DNA of 64,000 nucleotides from Flavobacterium sp. BFFFF1 (GCF_002256285.1 NZ_NKJE01000004.1:62001-126000), one strand, 5' to 3'; counted from the stretch's first letter, positions 26,921 to 36,204 are shown. Translations and numbers: made by a program. Notes: a model not told the origin generated them from the letters alone.

Positions 26921-29128
26921 TTATTGTTTGATTAGCTTTTGTGTTCGACTGCCCTGATCTGTGTTCACTTTTACAAAATAAATCCCTGGATTATACCCTG
27001 AAATATTTAATATATTCACGTTATTTTTCATCATCAGTTTCCTCCCACGAACATCAAATAATTCCACGGAAAGCACCTCTGAATCGGCTTTGATATTCAC
27101 GACGCCGTTTGTTGGATTCGGGTAAATGCGGATGCCGTTATCGAGGTTTTGATTGTCAATGCCCAGCGTATCAAACGTTGTCATAGCCGTATTCGTCGCT
27201 ATGGGAAAATTGTAATCGAAAAAGATGTCGGCTTTGTTTGACACCGAATTTCCGGTGACCAACGTGTTTTTGGTCTTGATCTTAAAGGTCACGTTTCCGT
27301 GTGCTGACGCGCCAAGGTTGATATTTTCGAAAATGAATTCCACTTTGTCATTCGTGATCCTTGTTGTTACCGGATGGGAAGCGTTTAGCATTTGAAGTGA
27401 TGAGATGTCATATTTCGTCAGGTCAATCATGTCTTTTACGACGATGTTCTCCGCCGCAGCAGTGCCCGTGTTTTCAAAGTTGATGTTGTAGTGCAGGAAC
27501 TTCCCGATTTCTGCCGGATTCACGTGTTCGCCTTCGAGACAGGTGATGTCATTTGGATCGTAGGAACCTGTAACAACCTGCTTGATTGAAAATGCATTGT
27601 CGTTGATGGTGACGTCCCCGGCGATTGGATTGGCCTGTACCGAGAAATTCAACTGGTCGCCGATGTTCACCGCCGGCGTTTCCGTTGGTCCATTTACATT
27701 TAGCGTGACTTCAATGCTCCTGGATTCAAATGGATACAGGTTGAAGAAGTTCCACGACAATATGCCAGAACCCTGCACCGCAGGCGCTACCGTAGCATTC
27801 ACAAAATCCGATACATTTTCCGGGTAGTTAAAATCGATGTTGCCGTTCAACACCTGGTTGCCTTTGTTTTTGTAGATGATTTTGTAATGGGCATCGAAGC
27901 CGGGGCGTGCAGGCTGCAACGGAACAATGACTGTTTCGAGGTCATTTTGGATTCCGTTGGCGGTGATGCAGAAATCCTGGGTCGAGATATTGTTATTTGC
28001 ATTACCAAAAAGAATCGTCGCCAGTGGTGGTGTGATTGTAAACAGTGACATATTCTCCGCTGCAACGGAAACATTGAAAGTACCTGCCTGCCCAAAATTA
28101 TTGTAAGTACCATCAGGAGAGGTAAATACCGCATAGTTGTTATTGCCGCTGGTCAGGTTAAGTTTTACATAAGGCTGGTCGGGATCGGTGCTATCACAGC
28201 CGTTGTTATCGGCATCGAAAGTGATGTTGCCGGTGATGGTGTTGAAATTACCACCGGGCTGGAAGATACAATAGGGGCTCACTACCGCGTTGGGAATCTG
28301 GTAGATATTTAAATCCGCGTTAACATCTTGTATCTGAAATTCATCGGCACAAATGAAAACAAGGTTCAGGTCGTTCGATAGTCCTAAGAACTCTTCATTG
28401 GCACCATTCTTCGCAAAGATAGACGTGAGGTTTGGATTGTCGCTAAGATTTATGCTATTGATGCCAACCACTTTGTTCAAATTTATAGTTATGAGATTGT
28501 TGTTTTGTAACCGAATGCTATATAGCTTTGTTTCATTTAAGCTAATTGAGGTGAGGTTGTTATACTCTAGGTGTACCCCTAAAAGACCGGTGCTAGATAG
28601 GTCGAGATTCGAAAGGTCAATACTCGTCAATTGGTTGTGATCAAGTTGAAACGACGTATATGTTCCCTGTGCGTTTAACACAATGGTTGTCAGGTTGTTA
28701 AATGATGCAACCAGATCTAAGTTCTGCATATCGGAAACGTTGAGCGTATTGATTTGATTGTGGCTGCAGTTTAAAAAATTCAGGTTAAAGCAACCTGCAA
28801 GATTTAAATCCGTCAGTGTATTGTAAGAAACATTTAGATTAAATAGGTTCGCAAGCCCAGAAACGTCAAGTAGTTGCAGGTTATTATGGTTGCAATTTAA
28901 ATTTTGCAGGTTGACAAAGGCCGTGATCCCTTCAAGATTTGAAATATTGGAATTGCTGAGCGGTAAATCTGTCACCGCCTGCGCTTCGGAAAGCTGTATT
29001 TCTCCATCATTGTCCAGATCCTTGCCCAGCGAAATTAACTTCGCCTTAAAATTCGCATCCGGAATGTTCACAATCTGTGCCTGAGCGATCGCAGTGAGGA
29101 AAAGAAGTGAAAGTAGTAGTTTCTTCAT
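26921..29128 (-). CDS. T9SS-exported LRR protein, paralogue 2 of the array
   Basis: A 735-residue protein with signal peptide MKKLLLSLLFLTAIAQAQ and an EF-hand-like loop at residues 37-48 (DLDNDGEIQLSE). The LRR block (about 50-240) has units like LQNLNCNHNNLQLLDVSGLA that differ from those of the next gene. The cap is IFAKNGANE then FICADEFQ. The constant region is almost the same as in paralogue 3 (YNNFGQAGTFNVSVAAE, GSYDPNDITCLEG, FLHYNINFENTGT). The extreme C-terminal T9SS strand differs slightly (NILNISGYNPGIYFVKV). A recent duplication or gene conversion of the ends is likely. Confidence 0.85.
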   Translation of the reverse strand: MKKLLLSLLFLTAIAQAQIVNIPDANFKAKLISLGKDLDNDGEIQLSEAQAVTDLPLSNSNISNLEGITAFVNLQNLNCNHNNLQLLDVSGLANLFNLNVSYNTLTDLNLAGCFNLNFLNCSHNQINTLNVSDMQNLDLVASFNNLTTIVLNAQGTYTSFQLDHNQLTSIDLSNLDLSSTGLLGVHLEYNNLTSISLNETKLYSIRLQNNNLITINLNKVVGINSINLSDNPNLTSIFAKNGANEEFLGLSNDLNLVFICADEFQIQDVNADLNIYQIPNAVVSPYCIFQPGGNFNTITGNITFDADNNGCDSTDPDQPYVKLNLTSGNNNYAVFTSPDGTYNNFGQAGTFNVSVAAENMSLFTITPPLATILFGNANNNISTQDFCITANGIQNDLETVIVPLQPARPGFDAHYKIIYKNKGNQVLNGNIDFNYPENVSDFVNATVAPAVQGSGILSWNFFNLYPFESRSIEVTLNVNGPTETPAVNIGDQLNFSVQANPIAGDVTINDNAFSIKQVVTGSYDPNDITCLEGEHVNPAEIGKFLHYNINFENTGTAAAENIVVKDMIDLTKYDISSLQMLNASHPVTTRITNDKVEFIFENINLGASAHGNVTFKIKTKNTLVTGNSVSNKADIFFDYNFPIATNTAMTTFDTLGIDNQNLDNGIRIYPNPTNGVVNIKADSEVLSVELFDVRGRKLMMKNNVNILNISGYNPGIYFVKVNTDQGSRTQKLIKQ

Positions 29129-29131
29129 GCT

Positions 29132-29323
29132 TTAATTTCTATTTATTGACCCTAAAGTTATATTAAAAATAAAAGCAATAAAAAAAAGACAGATAAAATC
29201 CGCCTTTCTTCTATTAAAACATAACAATTGCTTAATCTTAAACGCTTTCGTTCCCGGTTTATCCTGCGAAACAGCAGAGAGCGTAAAAAGAAATGCGCAA
29301 AACAGTAATGATTTTAGTTTCAT
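29132..29323 (-). pseudogene. Short signal-peptide ORF, probably a collapsed gene start
   Basis: ATG 29323 opens a 63-codon frame with a good signal peptide (MKLKSLLFCAFLFTLSAVSQ) and then a short odd tail without recognisable domain. The ~85 bases upstream resemble those upstream of the kinase remnant at 21628 (shared CATAC, ACAAAAAT, ATTTC, GGCTTT and AATTTGAA blocks). It may therefore be a second, more decayed relic of the same type of gene. It lies in the same position, just upstream of an LRR gene. A tiny secreted protein cannot be excluded. Confidence 0.35.
29182..29205 (-). terminator. Possible terminator after the short signal-peptide ORF
   Basis: On the minus strand AAGGCGGAT can pair with ATCTGTCTT (including G-U pairs) around a 3-base loop, followed by eight T. 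It lies inside the 3' part of the short frame, which argues that the frame is not an intact gene. Confidence 0.4.
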
Positions 29324-29439
29324 ACAATTGAAAATAGCTGCAAACAAAAATGACATTTCCTTTTTTGCAAATGGCCGTAAATGAGAATTCGATGGCTTTA
29401 AACAACAATTTGAAAAAAGTACAGTTTGATTGCAAAAAA

Positions 29440-29463
29440 AGATCCACGGCGAACCATAGATCT
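29440..29463 (-). terminator. Terminator of the large LRR gene
   Basis: On the minus strand AGATCTATGG pairs with CCGTGGATCT around a TTCG tetraloop, followed by seven T, 22 bases after the stop codon at 29486. Confidence 0.85.
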
Positions 29464-29485
29464 CTTCCTGCTTAACAACAATTAT

Positions 29486-32400
29486 TTATTTTTTGATCAG
29501 TTTTTGAACTTTAGTTCCTTTGTCGGTTTTGATTTTCAGGAAGTAAATGCCGTTTGCGTGGCTGGAAATATCCATTGTAGAAATAGTTTTAGTCGCTAAA
29601 ATCGTTTCTAAAATTCTGCCCTGAACGTCAAACAATTCAATAGATCTGATGCTGAAATCACTTATGATATTGACGATTGAATTGGTAGGATTTGGATAAA
29701 TTTTTATAGAATTGTCTACATCAAAATCTTGTATGCCCAAGGTTCCAAAGGTGGTTTCGGCATCATTGAGCGTAATCGGGAGTTTATAATCAAAATAAAC
29801 GCGTGCTTTTTGGATCACCGAGTCATTGTCTGAAAGCGTTTCTTTGGTTCGTATTTTGAACAAAATATCGCCGTGACCACCGACAGGCGGATTGCCCGAC
29901 GGGGTTTGCAAATCGATGTTTTCAAAGATAAATTCCACTAAATTTCCGGAAACTATCGTATAAACAGGATGCGAAGCACTCAATACTTGTAGGGAACTGA
30001 TGTCGTATTTTGCAGCATCCATCACGTTTTTCAACACTACATTTTCAGCCAGATAACTTCCGGTATTTTCAAACCTAATGTTGTAGTGAAGGTAGTCGCC
30101 AATTTGAGTTGACGAAACAAAACTCCCTTCCAGACAAGTAATAGCGTTTGATATGTAATTATCAACAACTGTTTGAGAATAAACAAATTGATTGTCAGCT
30201 GGGTTTTCATCGTTTGACAACGTATCGAAAAAGGCTGTGAAATTTAAAATACTTCCAATATTTACCGGTGGCGTTGCAGTCGATGAGTTCACGTTAAAAG
30301 TAACATAAATACTTCTGCTTTCAAATGGCAATAAGTTGTTATACGTCCAGGAAATTGTTGTCGCATTTTGATTCGCTATTGTTGTTGTTGCTGAAACAAA
30401 ATCTAACAGGTCATTATTGTAAGTTAAATTTAAAAATCCTGAAGTCGTCAGATTCCCTTTGTTTTTGTAAGTAATTTTATAGGTTGCGGCAAATCCCGGT
30501 CGGGCAAAGTCAATAGGTTCTACAACAATTTCGAGATCCTGATGAATTGCATTCTGGACAATACAAAAATCCTGGCTTGAAGTATTGTTGAGATTCCCGA
30601 ATGAAACTGTTGCGTTTGTTGGCGAAAAATTAAACCAGTTTGGATTGTCGATTTCCGGAGAAATATTGAAAGTTCCGGTTTGGGTATAGAATTTATAATT
30701 GCCATTGGCATCAGTAAATGTTGCGCCATTTGTAATTCCATCGGTAATACTTACTTTCAAATGCGCTTGTGGCACATCTGCAGTATCACAACCGTTGTTG
30801 TTTACATCCAGTTTGATTTGTCCGGTGATGGTGTTAAAACTTCCACCAGGAACGAAAGTACAATACGTATTGAACACGATGTTACCGATATTTACATTGG
30901 TGCTTTGGGTTAAGATTTGATTCAGATTAGTCAATTCTCCTTCGTCTGCGCAAACAAATGTTAGCAATGGATTTTGACTCCATGTATAGTAAGCGTTAGT
31001 GTCTAGATTAGGATTTCCATTTTTGATATTAATGCTGTTGAGGTTATTGAATGAACAACTCAAAGCGACCAAACTCGTAGCTGTAGAAAAATCTAAACTG
31101 GTCAATAAATTGTTATCACACTGAACAACCGAAAGATTTGACAATCCTTCAAAATTGATAACTGCAAGTTGGTTATTCTGACAACTTAGATAATTCAAAC
31201 CCGTAAGTGACGCTAAATTCAAACTTGTCAATTGATTAAAAGAACAGTATAAATAAGCAAGACTATTGGCATTGGTTAAATTGATGTTGTTCAACTGATT
31301 GTAATTGAGGTTCACGGTGGTCAGAAGTGGCAAATCAGATAAATCAACCGCAACCAAACCATTGTTGTTCGCATACAAAGTCGCCAGACTATTTAAACCC
31401 GTTACGCTCAACAAATTCAATTGATTGGAAGCGCAATCCAAATAGTTTAAGTTAGAAAATTCTGATAGATTAATATTTGTGAACGCGTTGTACTTGCAAT
31501 CAAGGTATTCAAGCAAAGGTAAATTGGTAACATTCAAATTACTGAGGTAGAAGTTGAAAGAGCAATCTAGATATTTCAGTTGTGGCAAGTTGGCAAGCGT
31601 TAACGAAGTTCCGTAGTTCCAGGCATATTCAACACGTTCCAGTGCGGAAAGATTGCTCACATTTAATGCGCTGATTTGATTATAAGAACAGATTAATTTT
31701 TTTAAACCTGCCAATTGATCAACATTTATGGTCGTAATTAAATTGGAAGTAAAATTCAATTCTTCCAGTACAGTTAAATTAGAAACATTCAACGCAGTCA
31801 ACGCGTTAGCATTGCAATAAAGGTATTTTAAGTTGGACAGATTATCTAAGCTTAATGTAGTAATTTGGTTATACGAACAATCCAAAGTAACAAGGTTTGT
31901 CAAACTATTGATGTTTAAACCGGTTAAATTGTTGTTGTTGCAACGCAAAGACGTGATGTTATAAAATGCTTCAATTCCGGTCAAATTTGCAATTTGTGAA
32001 TTGCTCACATCCATTTCATTGGTAAAAACGGCAGCTTCTGTCAATTGAATCTCATTATCCCCATTCGTATCAACACCCAAAGCAATCAATCTGTTTCTGA
32101 AGTTAGCATCAGGGATGTACACATTATTGACGTTGTTTACTTCGATCGTAAAATAAGTGACCGCATCGCAATTACTAGAAATTAAATTAAAAACCCTAAC
32201 ACCAATTGTTTGTGGATTGGTAGTATTTGTATAAAAATTTGCATTTGTTATCTCATTAATATTATTCAAAGCGTCGTTATAGCTCGGAAAATATCTGAAT
32301 TGGGCATTTGAATCATTATTGATTAAAGAATTCTGACTTGTTAAATCAAAAGTTGCAAAAGAAGTATTGCTCGTTTGAGTCATATTGGGCGCAAAATTGG

Positions 32401-33415
32401 CGTTTATACCACTTTCTACTGTAAGAAACGTTGTGTAAACTGAACCACATTGGCCTAAATTAGGAGTAAATGTATAATCACCGGTGTTCTGCACTGTCGG
32501 TGACCAGGTACCTGCAATGCCATTGTCGGAAATGGTTGGTAACGCATAATTCGCACAAACCGATGGTGGAATGGTGGAAAAAGTTGGTGCCAGATTCGTT
32601 TGGTTGTTCACAGTAACCGAAAATTGATTAGAGGTACAACCGGTACCATTATCAAAAACCGCAACAGTGTAAGTTCCCGGAGTTGATGTGGAGAAACTGC
32701 TCACATTGCCTGGATCATTGGCACCAACCGGAACTGTCCACAAATAATTCAGAGTATTACCCGAATTGACCGATGCTGTTATTAGTGCAGGATTACTATC
32801 ACAAATCGATGTGCCAGTTAAAGTAATGGTTGGCAGCGGAATAAAACTGGCGTAAATGCCATAATAATTAGAAACGCAACCCAAAACATTGTCAATCACA
32901 GTCACTGTATAATAACCTTCGACAGTCGATGTAAAACTGGACACATTCCCAGGATTTACGACACCTTGTGGTGTGCTGTAAGAATAGCTGTAATCGCCGG
33001 GAGGATTTACATTCGTAACGAAAGTGATGGCATTTCCAACACAACCTGAATTACTGCTCATCGTAACAACAGGTTTTTGATTGACTACTAAACCTAAAGT
33101 TGTAAAAGAGGGGTTGCTTGAGTCTGCAACAGCCCATGCTCTGATATAAATAATTTGATTGAAGGGAATTGTATTGACAAACGGCACCAGTAAATCGATG
33201 CGATTAATATCTGCTTGTGAATCGCTTAACGTTCGATAATAAGCGACTTCTGTACCTGATTCGTTGATCAAAGTTGGCGTAACGATGTTTAGGTCAAAAG
33301 CTGCAAATCCGTCGCCGTTATCATCGCAAACCCTGTAGGGATCAGGAGTGTTTATTGAAGGTTGCGCAAAAGCAAAACCCGAGACAAAAAACAATAGCAG
33401 TAGTAGTTTTTTCAT
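29486..33415 (-). CDS. Large T9SS-exported LRR protein with N-terminal Ig/PKD-like domains, paralogue 1
   Basis: A 1309-residue protein; ATG 33415 is chosen because it opens with the signal peptide MKKLLLLLFFVSGFAFAQ. Residues about 20-430 are not LRR. They contain repeated immunoglobulin/PKD-like modules with conserved Cys and phrases such as GCVSNYY, GCTSNQFSV and PGTYTVAVFDNGTG, typical of large adhesins. An EF-hand-like loop (DTNGDNEIQLTE) then starts a long LRR block to about residue 860. The cap is FVCADEGE. The constant region has FVPGGSFNTITG and YLHYNIRFENTGS; the DPND motif is replaced by NYISNAITCLEG. The T9SS type A tail runs from IKIYPNPTNSIVNI to VQKLIKK. It is first in the array, 38 bases after the LytTR regulator gene, and may be cotranscribed with it. 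Confidence 0.88.
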   Translation of the reverse strand: MKKLLLLLFFVSGFAFAQPSINTPDPYRVCDDNGDGFAAFDLNIVTPTLINESGTEVAYYRTLSDSQADINRIDLLVPFVNTIPFNQIIYIRAWAVADSSNPSFTTLGLVVNQKPVVTMSSNSGCVGNAITFVTNVNPPGDYSYSYSTPQGVVNPGNVSSFTSTVEGYYTVTVIDNVLGCVSNYYGIYASFIPLPTITLTGTSICDSNPALITASVNSGNTLNYLWTVPVGANDPGNVSSFSTSTPGTYTVAVFDNGTGCTSNQFSVTVNNQTNLAPTFSTIPPSVCANYALPTISDNGIAGTWSPTVQNTGDYTFTPNLGQCGSVYTTFLTVESGINANFAPNMTQTSNTSFATFDLTSQNSLINNDSNAQFRYFPSYNDALNNINEITNANFYTNTTNPQTIGVRVFNLISSNCDAVTYFTIEVNNVNNVYIPDANFRNRLIALGVDTNGDNEIQLTEAAVFTNEMDVSNSQIANLTGIEAFYNITSLRCNNNNLTGLNINSLTNLVTLDCSYNQITTLSLDNLSNLKYLYCNANALTALNVSNLTVLEELNFTSNLITTINVDQLAGLKKLICSYNQISALNVSNLSALERVEYAWNYGTSLTLANLPQLKYLDCSFNFYLSNLNVTNLPLLEYLDCKYNAFTNINLSEFSNLNYLDCASNQLNLLSVTGLNSLATLYANNNGLVAVDLSDLPLLTTVNLNYNQLNNINLTNANSLAYLYCSFNQLTSLNLASLTGLNYLSCQNNQLAVINFEGLSNLSVVQCDNNLLTSLDFSTATSLVALSCSFNNLNSINIKNGNPNLDTNAYYTWSQNPLLTFVCADEGELTNLNQILTQSTNVNIGNIVFNTYCTFVPGGSFNTITGQIKLDVNNNGCDTADVPQAHLKVSITDGITNGATFTDANGNYKFYTQTGTFNISPEIDNPNWFNFSPTNATVSFGNLNNTSSQDFCIVQNAIHQDLEIVVEPIDFARPGFAATYKITYKNKGNLTTSGFLNLTYNNDLLDFVSATTTIANQNATTISWTYNNLLPFESRSIYVTFNVNSSTATPPVNIGSILNFTAFFDTLSNDENPADNQFVYSQTVVDNYISNAITCLEGSFVSSTQIGDYLHYNIRFENTGSYLAENVVLKNVMDAAKYDISSLQVLSASHPVYTIVSGNLVEFIFENIDLQTPSGNPPVGGHGDILFKIRTKETLSDNDSVIQKARVYFDYKLPITLNDAETTFGTLGIQDFDVDNSIKIYPNPTNSIVNIISDFSIRSIELFDVQGRILETILATKTISTMDISSHANGIYFLKIKTDKGTKVQKLIKK

Positions 33416-33453
33416 AATTTTGATATTTAGTATTATTGGTGTCATTTTTGATG

Positions 33454-34215
33454 TTATAAATTTTTAATCAATTCCTGCAATTTTTCCCGTTTACTTTGCG
33501 CTATCGGTATATTGGTATTGTCTGCCATGATGACATAGCCGCCATCAGTTTTGATATAAGATTTCAGGAAAGAAAGATTAATTAGGTGCGATTGGTGGAT
33601 CCTTTCAAAACCCTGTTCTGTCAAAAGTTCCTCATATTCCTTCAAAGTTTTAGAAATCAGTATCGGCTTGTGATTTTTGATAAAAAACTCAGTGTAATTG
33701 CCTTTGGCTTCAAGCCTGATGATATCCGCAACTTCAAAAAGATGGATGCCTTTGCTTGTTGAAAGTGCAATACGTTTGAAATTATCTACTTTTTTCCTGA
33801 TATTTTCGAGAAGCAAATCGATATGATCGAATGAACGGACTGATGATGTAATCCCTTTTATCTTCTCAATCGTTTCCTGCAATTCTTCAGGATCTATAGG
33901 TTTCAAAATAAAATCCAGCGCGCTGAACTTAAAGGCTTTGACTGCGTATTTTTCGTGTGCAGTTATAAAAACAATATGCGATGCGATTTTGCCATTTGTC
34001 TTTTTCAAACTTTCCAAAATATCAAATCCAGTTCCGTCGCTCAAATGAATGTCTAAGAAAACAACCTGCGGCTGCCATTTTTCAATTGCAATAATGCCGG
34101 TCTTGACGCTTTCAGCTTCGCCAACAATATTAATATCATTTGTATAACGTGCCAAAAGAGCTTTTAATCCTTCGCGTAAATGTTTATCGTCGTCTATAAG
34201 TAGTGCTGTAATCAT
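33454..34215 (-). CDS. LytTR-family response regulator
   Basis: A 253-residue two-component regulator. Residues 1-120 are a receiver domain with acidic pocket DDD at 8-10, phosphoacceptor Asp55 in VVFLDIHLSDGTGFD and conserved Lys near 105 (FILKPID). Residues about 150-253 are a LytTR DNA-binding domain (LEAKGNYTEFFIKN, FERIHQSHLINLSFLKSYI). Such regulators bind pairs of short direct repeats upstream of targets. The kinase gene ends 48 bases upstream and the large LRR gene begins 38 bases downstream. Control of surface-protein genes, perhaps the whole LRR array, is the natural inference. Its C-terminus is matched by the remnant at 21429. Confidence 0.93.
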   Translation of the reverse strand: MITALLIDDDKHLREGLKALLARYTNDINIVGEAESVKTGIIAIEKWQPQVVFLDIHLSDGTGFDILESLKKTNGKIASHIVFITAHEKYAVKAFKFSALDFILKPIDPEELQETIEKIKGITSSVRSFDHIDLLLENIRKKVDNFKRIALSTSKGIHLFEVADIIRLEAKGNYTEFFIKNHKPILISKTLKEYEELLTEQGFERIHQSHLINLSFLKSYIKTDGGYVIMADNTNIPIAQSKREKLQELIKNL

Positions 34216-34263
34216 TTGGGTGTGTGGGTGTGTGGTGTGGGTTTCAATTTTTGACTTTCAACT

Positions 34264-36204
34264 TTAAGAAATATACTGAATAGGCAACCTCAAAATTACT
34301 TTCGTACCGATGATTTCGTTATTTTCTATAAGTTCCTGAATGTCAATTTTAGCTGATTTTAGAGTGGTGGCTTCCATGATTTCCAGACGCTTCTTCGTAA
34401 TTTCCAATGCCATTGATTTGTGTGCTGTAACCGAATCTTCCTTCAAATGTTTCGATTTCGAAAATCCGATGCCGTCATCAGCGATACTGCAAATGAACTG
34501 GCCGTCCTGCACGTCGAAACCAACATCGATTTTTCCGTTGCCTTCCTTTGGAACCATTCCGTGAAGGATCGCGTTTTCGACGAAAGGCTGGATCAGCAAA
34601 GGTGGAATTCCCATGTTGAATTCTACCTTATCGCTCGAATGAATCGAGAATTCAAATTTACTATGGAATCGCAATTGCTCGAGTTCCAGGTAATTCTGAA
34701 GACTTTCGATTTCTTTATCAATAGGAATCAGCGAACCTTTTGAATACTCAAGTGTCAGGCGCATTAATTTTGAGAATTTTGACAAATATTTTAAAGCGGA
34801 ATCAGTTCCATTCTGCACTATAAAACTTGAAATCGATCCGAGGCAATTGAACACAAAATGTGGATTCATTTGCAAATGCAACGCCTTTTGTTCGTACTCG
34901 GCGACTTCTTTTTGCAAAGTCAGGCGACGTTTGATTTGCCTGCGGTTGTAGGTCACAAAAATCAATCCCGCTAATAAAAACACACCAATGATTGAAAAAA
35001 TTGTTAACTGATTCGCTCTTTTTGTTTCCTCAGAAAGGACAGCAGCTTTTCGTTTGTATTCCGATTCCATTTCCGACCGCAGCATTTTTTTTGTATTTTC
35101 CTGATTCGTAATGCTGTCACGGGCAACAATGTAATTTTTGTAGTGAAAGAATGCAAGTTCAGCGTTGTTTTTTAAACTGTACAACTCACTCAGTAATTTT
35201 TCAGAATGATACGTTTGGTCCAGCACATCAATTTCTTTGGCGTAAGCTAATGATTTGCTCGCAAAAGTGATCGCTTCGTCATACTTTTTCAATTCCTGGT
35301 TGAGTAATCCAAGATTGTACAATGCCAATGATGCACCAAATTTATTTTGGATGGCTTCATACATTGCAAACGACGCGTTGTAATATTCGAGCGCTTTTGG
35401 ATAATTTTTCTCTGATTTGTAGAAATCGCCGAAGTAATTTTTCAGAAGGGCAGAACCACGGTTGTTATCAATTTTTTCAAATAGCCTTTCCGCTTTTTGA
35501 TAATATTGAAATGCCTGTTTTTTATTACCACTTTCAGCATAAATCACGCCAATATTTGTAAGTGTGACAGGAGCGTTTAATTCACCTATTTCTTCCTGAA
35601 TTACAAATGCTTTTTTGAAATATTCTAAAGCTTTTGCATTGTTCTGTTGCGATTTGTAAACCACACCAATGTTGTTGTAAGTTTTTGAAATATTGGTTTT
35701 CTGGCCCGTTTCAAGATAGCGTTTTAGCGCCTTCTGGTACATTTCCAAAGCCATGTAGTAATTGCTTTGCTGTGAAAAAATAACGCCCTGACTTGCGAAC
35801 GATCTTCCAAGTCCGTTTTTGATGCGTTTGCGATCAATTTCGGAATCTGAATTCAGTAACTTTTCGAAAACCGTTTGGGCTTTAACAAAGTAATCTTTCG
35901 CTTCTTTGTAATTGCCTAGAATGATGTTGCCATTGCCTGAGTTGATGTAAGATGTTGCCAATCCGAATTCGTAATTTGCTTTCCTGGATAAAGTCGCCGC
36001 TTTGAGTGCATAAACCGCTGTTGAATCCGGATAGGACTCTTTGTATTGATCCGCAATTGAATTCAAAATATTGACTTTAACCGTATCTGTTTTCGAAACT
36101 GCCAGTACGCGTTTCAGACTATCAATTGTTGTTACTGCCGATTGTCCAAACCCGGTTAGGCTCTTAAGTAAGAAAAACAACACTATATAGTTCGTATTTT
36201 TCAC
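34264..36204 (-). CDS. TPR sensor histidine kinase (LytS/His_kinase type)
   Basis: A 646-residue membrane sensor starting at GTG 36204. This start lies just downstream of a -7 element and opens with a signal peptide (KNTNYIVLFFLLKSLTGFGQ); the longer TTG frame would begin upstream of the promoter. Residues about 25-370 are tetratricopeptide repeats in the periplasm (ISKTYNNIGVVYKSQQNNAKAL and similar). A short coiled coil and a single transmembrane helix near 399-419 follow. The kinase core has MNPHFVFNCL with phospho-His near 449, the N box PPLLIQPFVENAILHG and the G box ADDGIGF. It pairs with the LytTR regulator 48 bases downstream. The signal sensed is unknown. Confidence 0.9.
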   Translation of the reverse strand: MKNTNYIVLFFLLKSLTGFGQSAVTTIDSLKRVLAVSKTDTVKVNILNSIADQYKESYPDSTAVYALKAATLSRKANYEFGLATSYINSGNGNIILGNYKEAKDYFVKAQTVFEKLLNSDSEIDRKRIKNGLGRSFASQGVIFSQQSNYYMALEMYQKALKRYLETGQKTNISKTYNNIGVVYKSQQNNAKALEYFKKAFVIQEEIGELNAPVTLTNIGVIYAESGNKKQAFQYYQKAERLFEKIDNNRGSALLKNYFGDFYKSEKNYPKALEYYNASFAMYEAIQNKFGASLALYNLGLLNQELKKYDEAITFASKSLAYAKEIDVLDQTYHSEKLLSELYSLKNNAELAFFHYKNYIVARDSITNQENTKKMLRSEMESEYKRKAAVLSEETKRANQLTIFSIIGVFLLAGLIFVTYNRRQIKRRLTLQKEVAEYEQKALHLQMNPHFVFNCLGSISSFIVQNGTDSALKYLSKFSKLMRLTLEYSKGSLIPIDKEIESLQNYLELEQLRFHSKFEFSIHSSDKVEFNMGIPPLLIQPFVENAILHGMVPKEGNGKIDVGFDVQDGQFICSIADDGIGFSKSKHLKEDSVTAHKSMALEITKKRLEIMEATTLKSAKIDIQELIENNEIIGTKVILRLPIQYIS

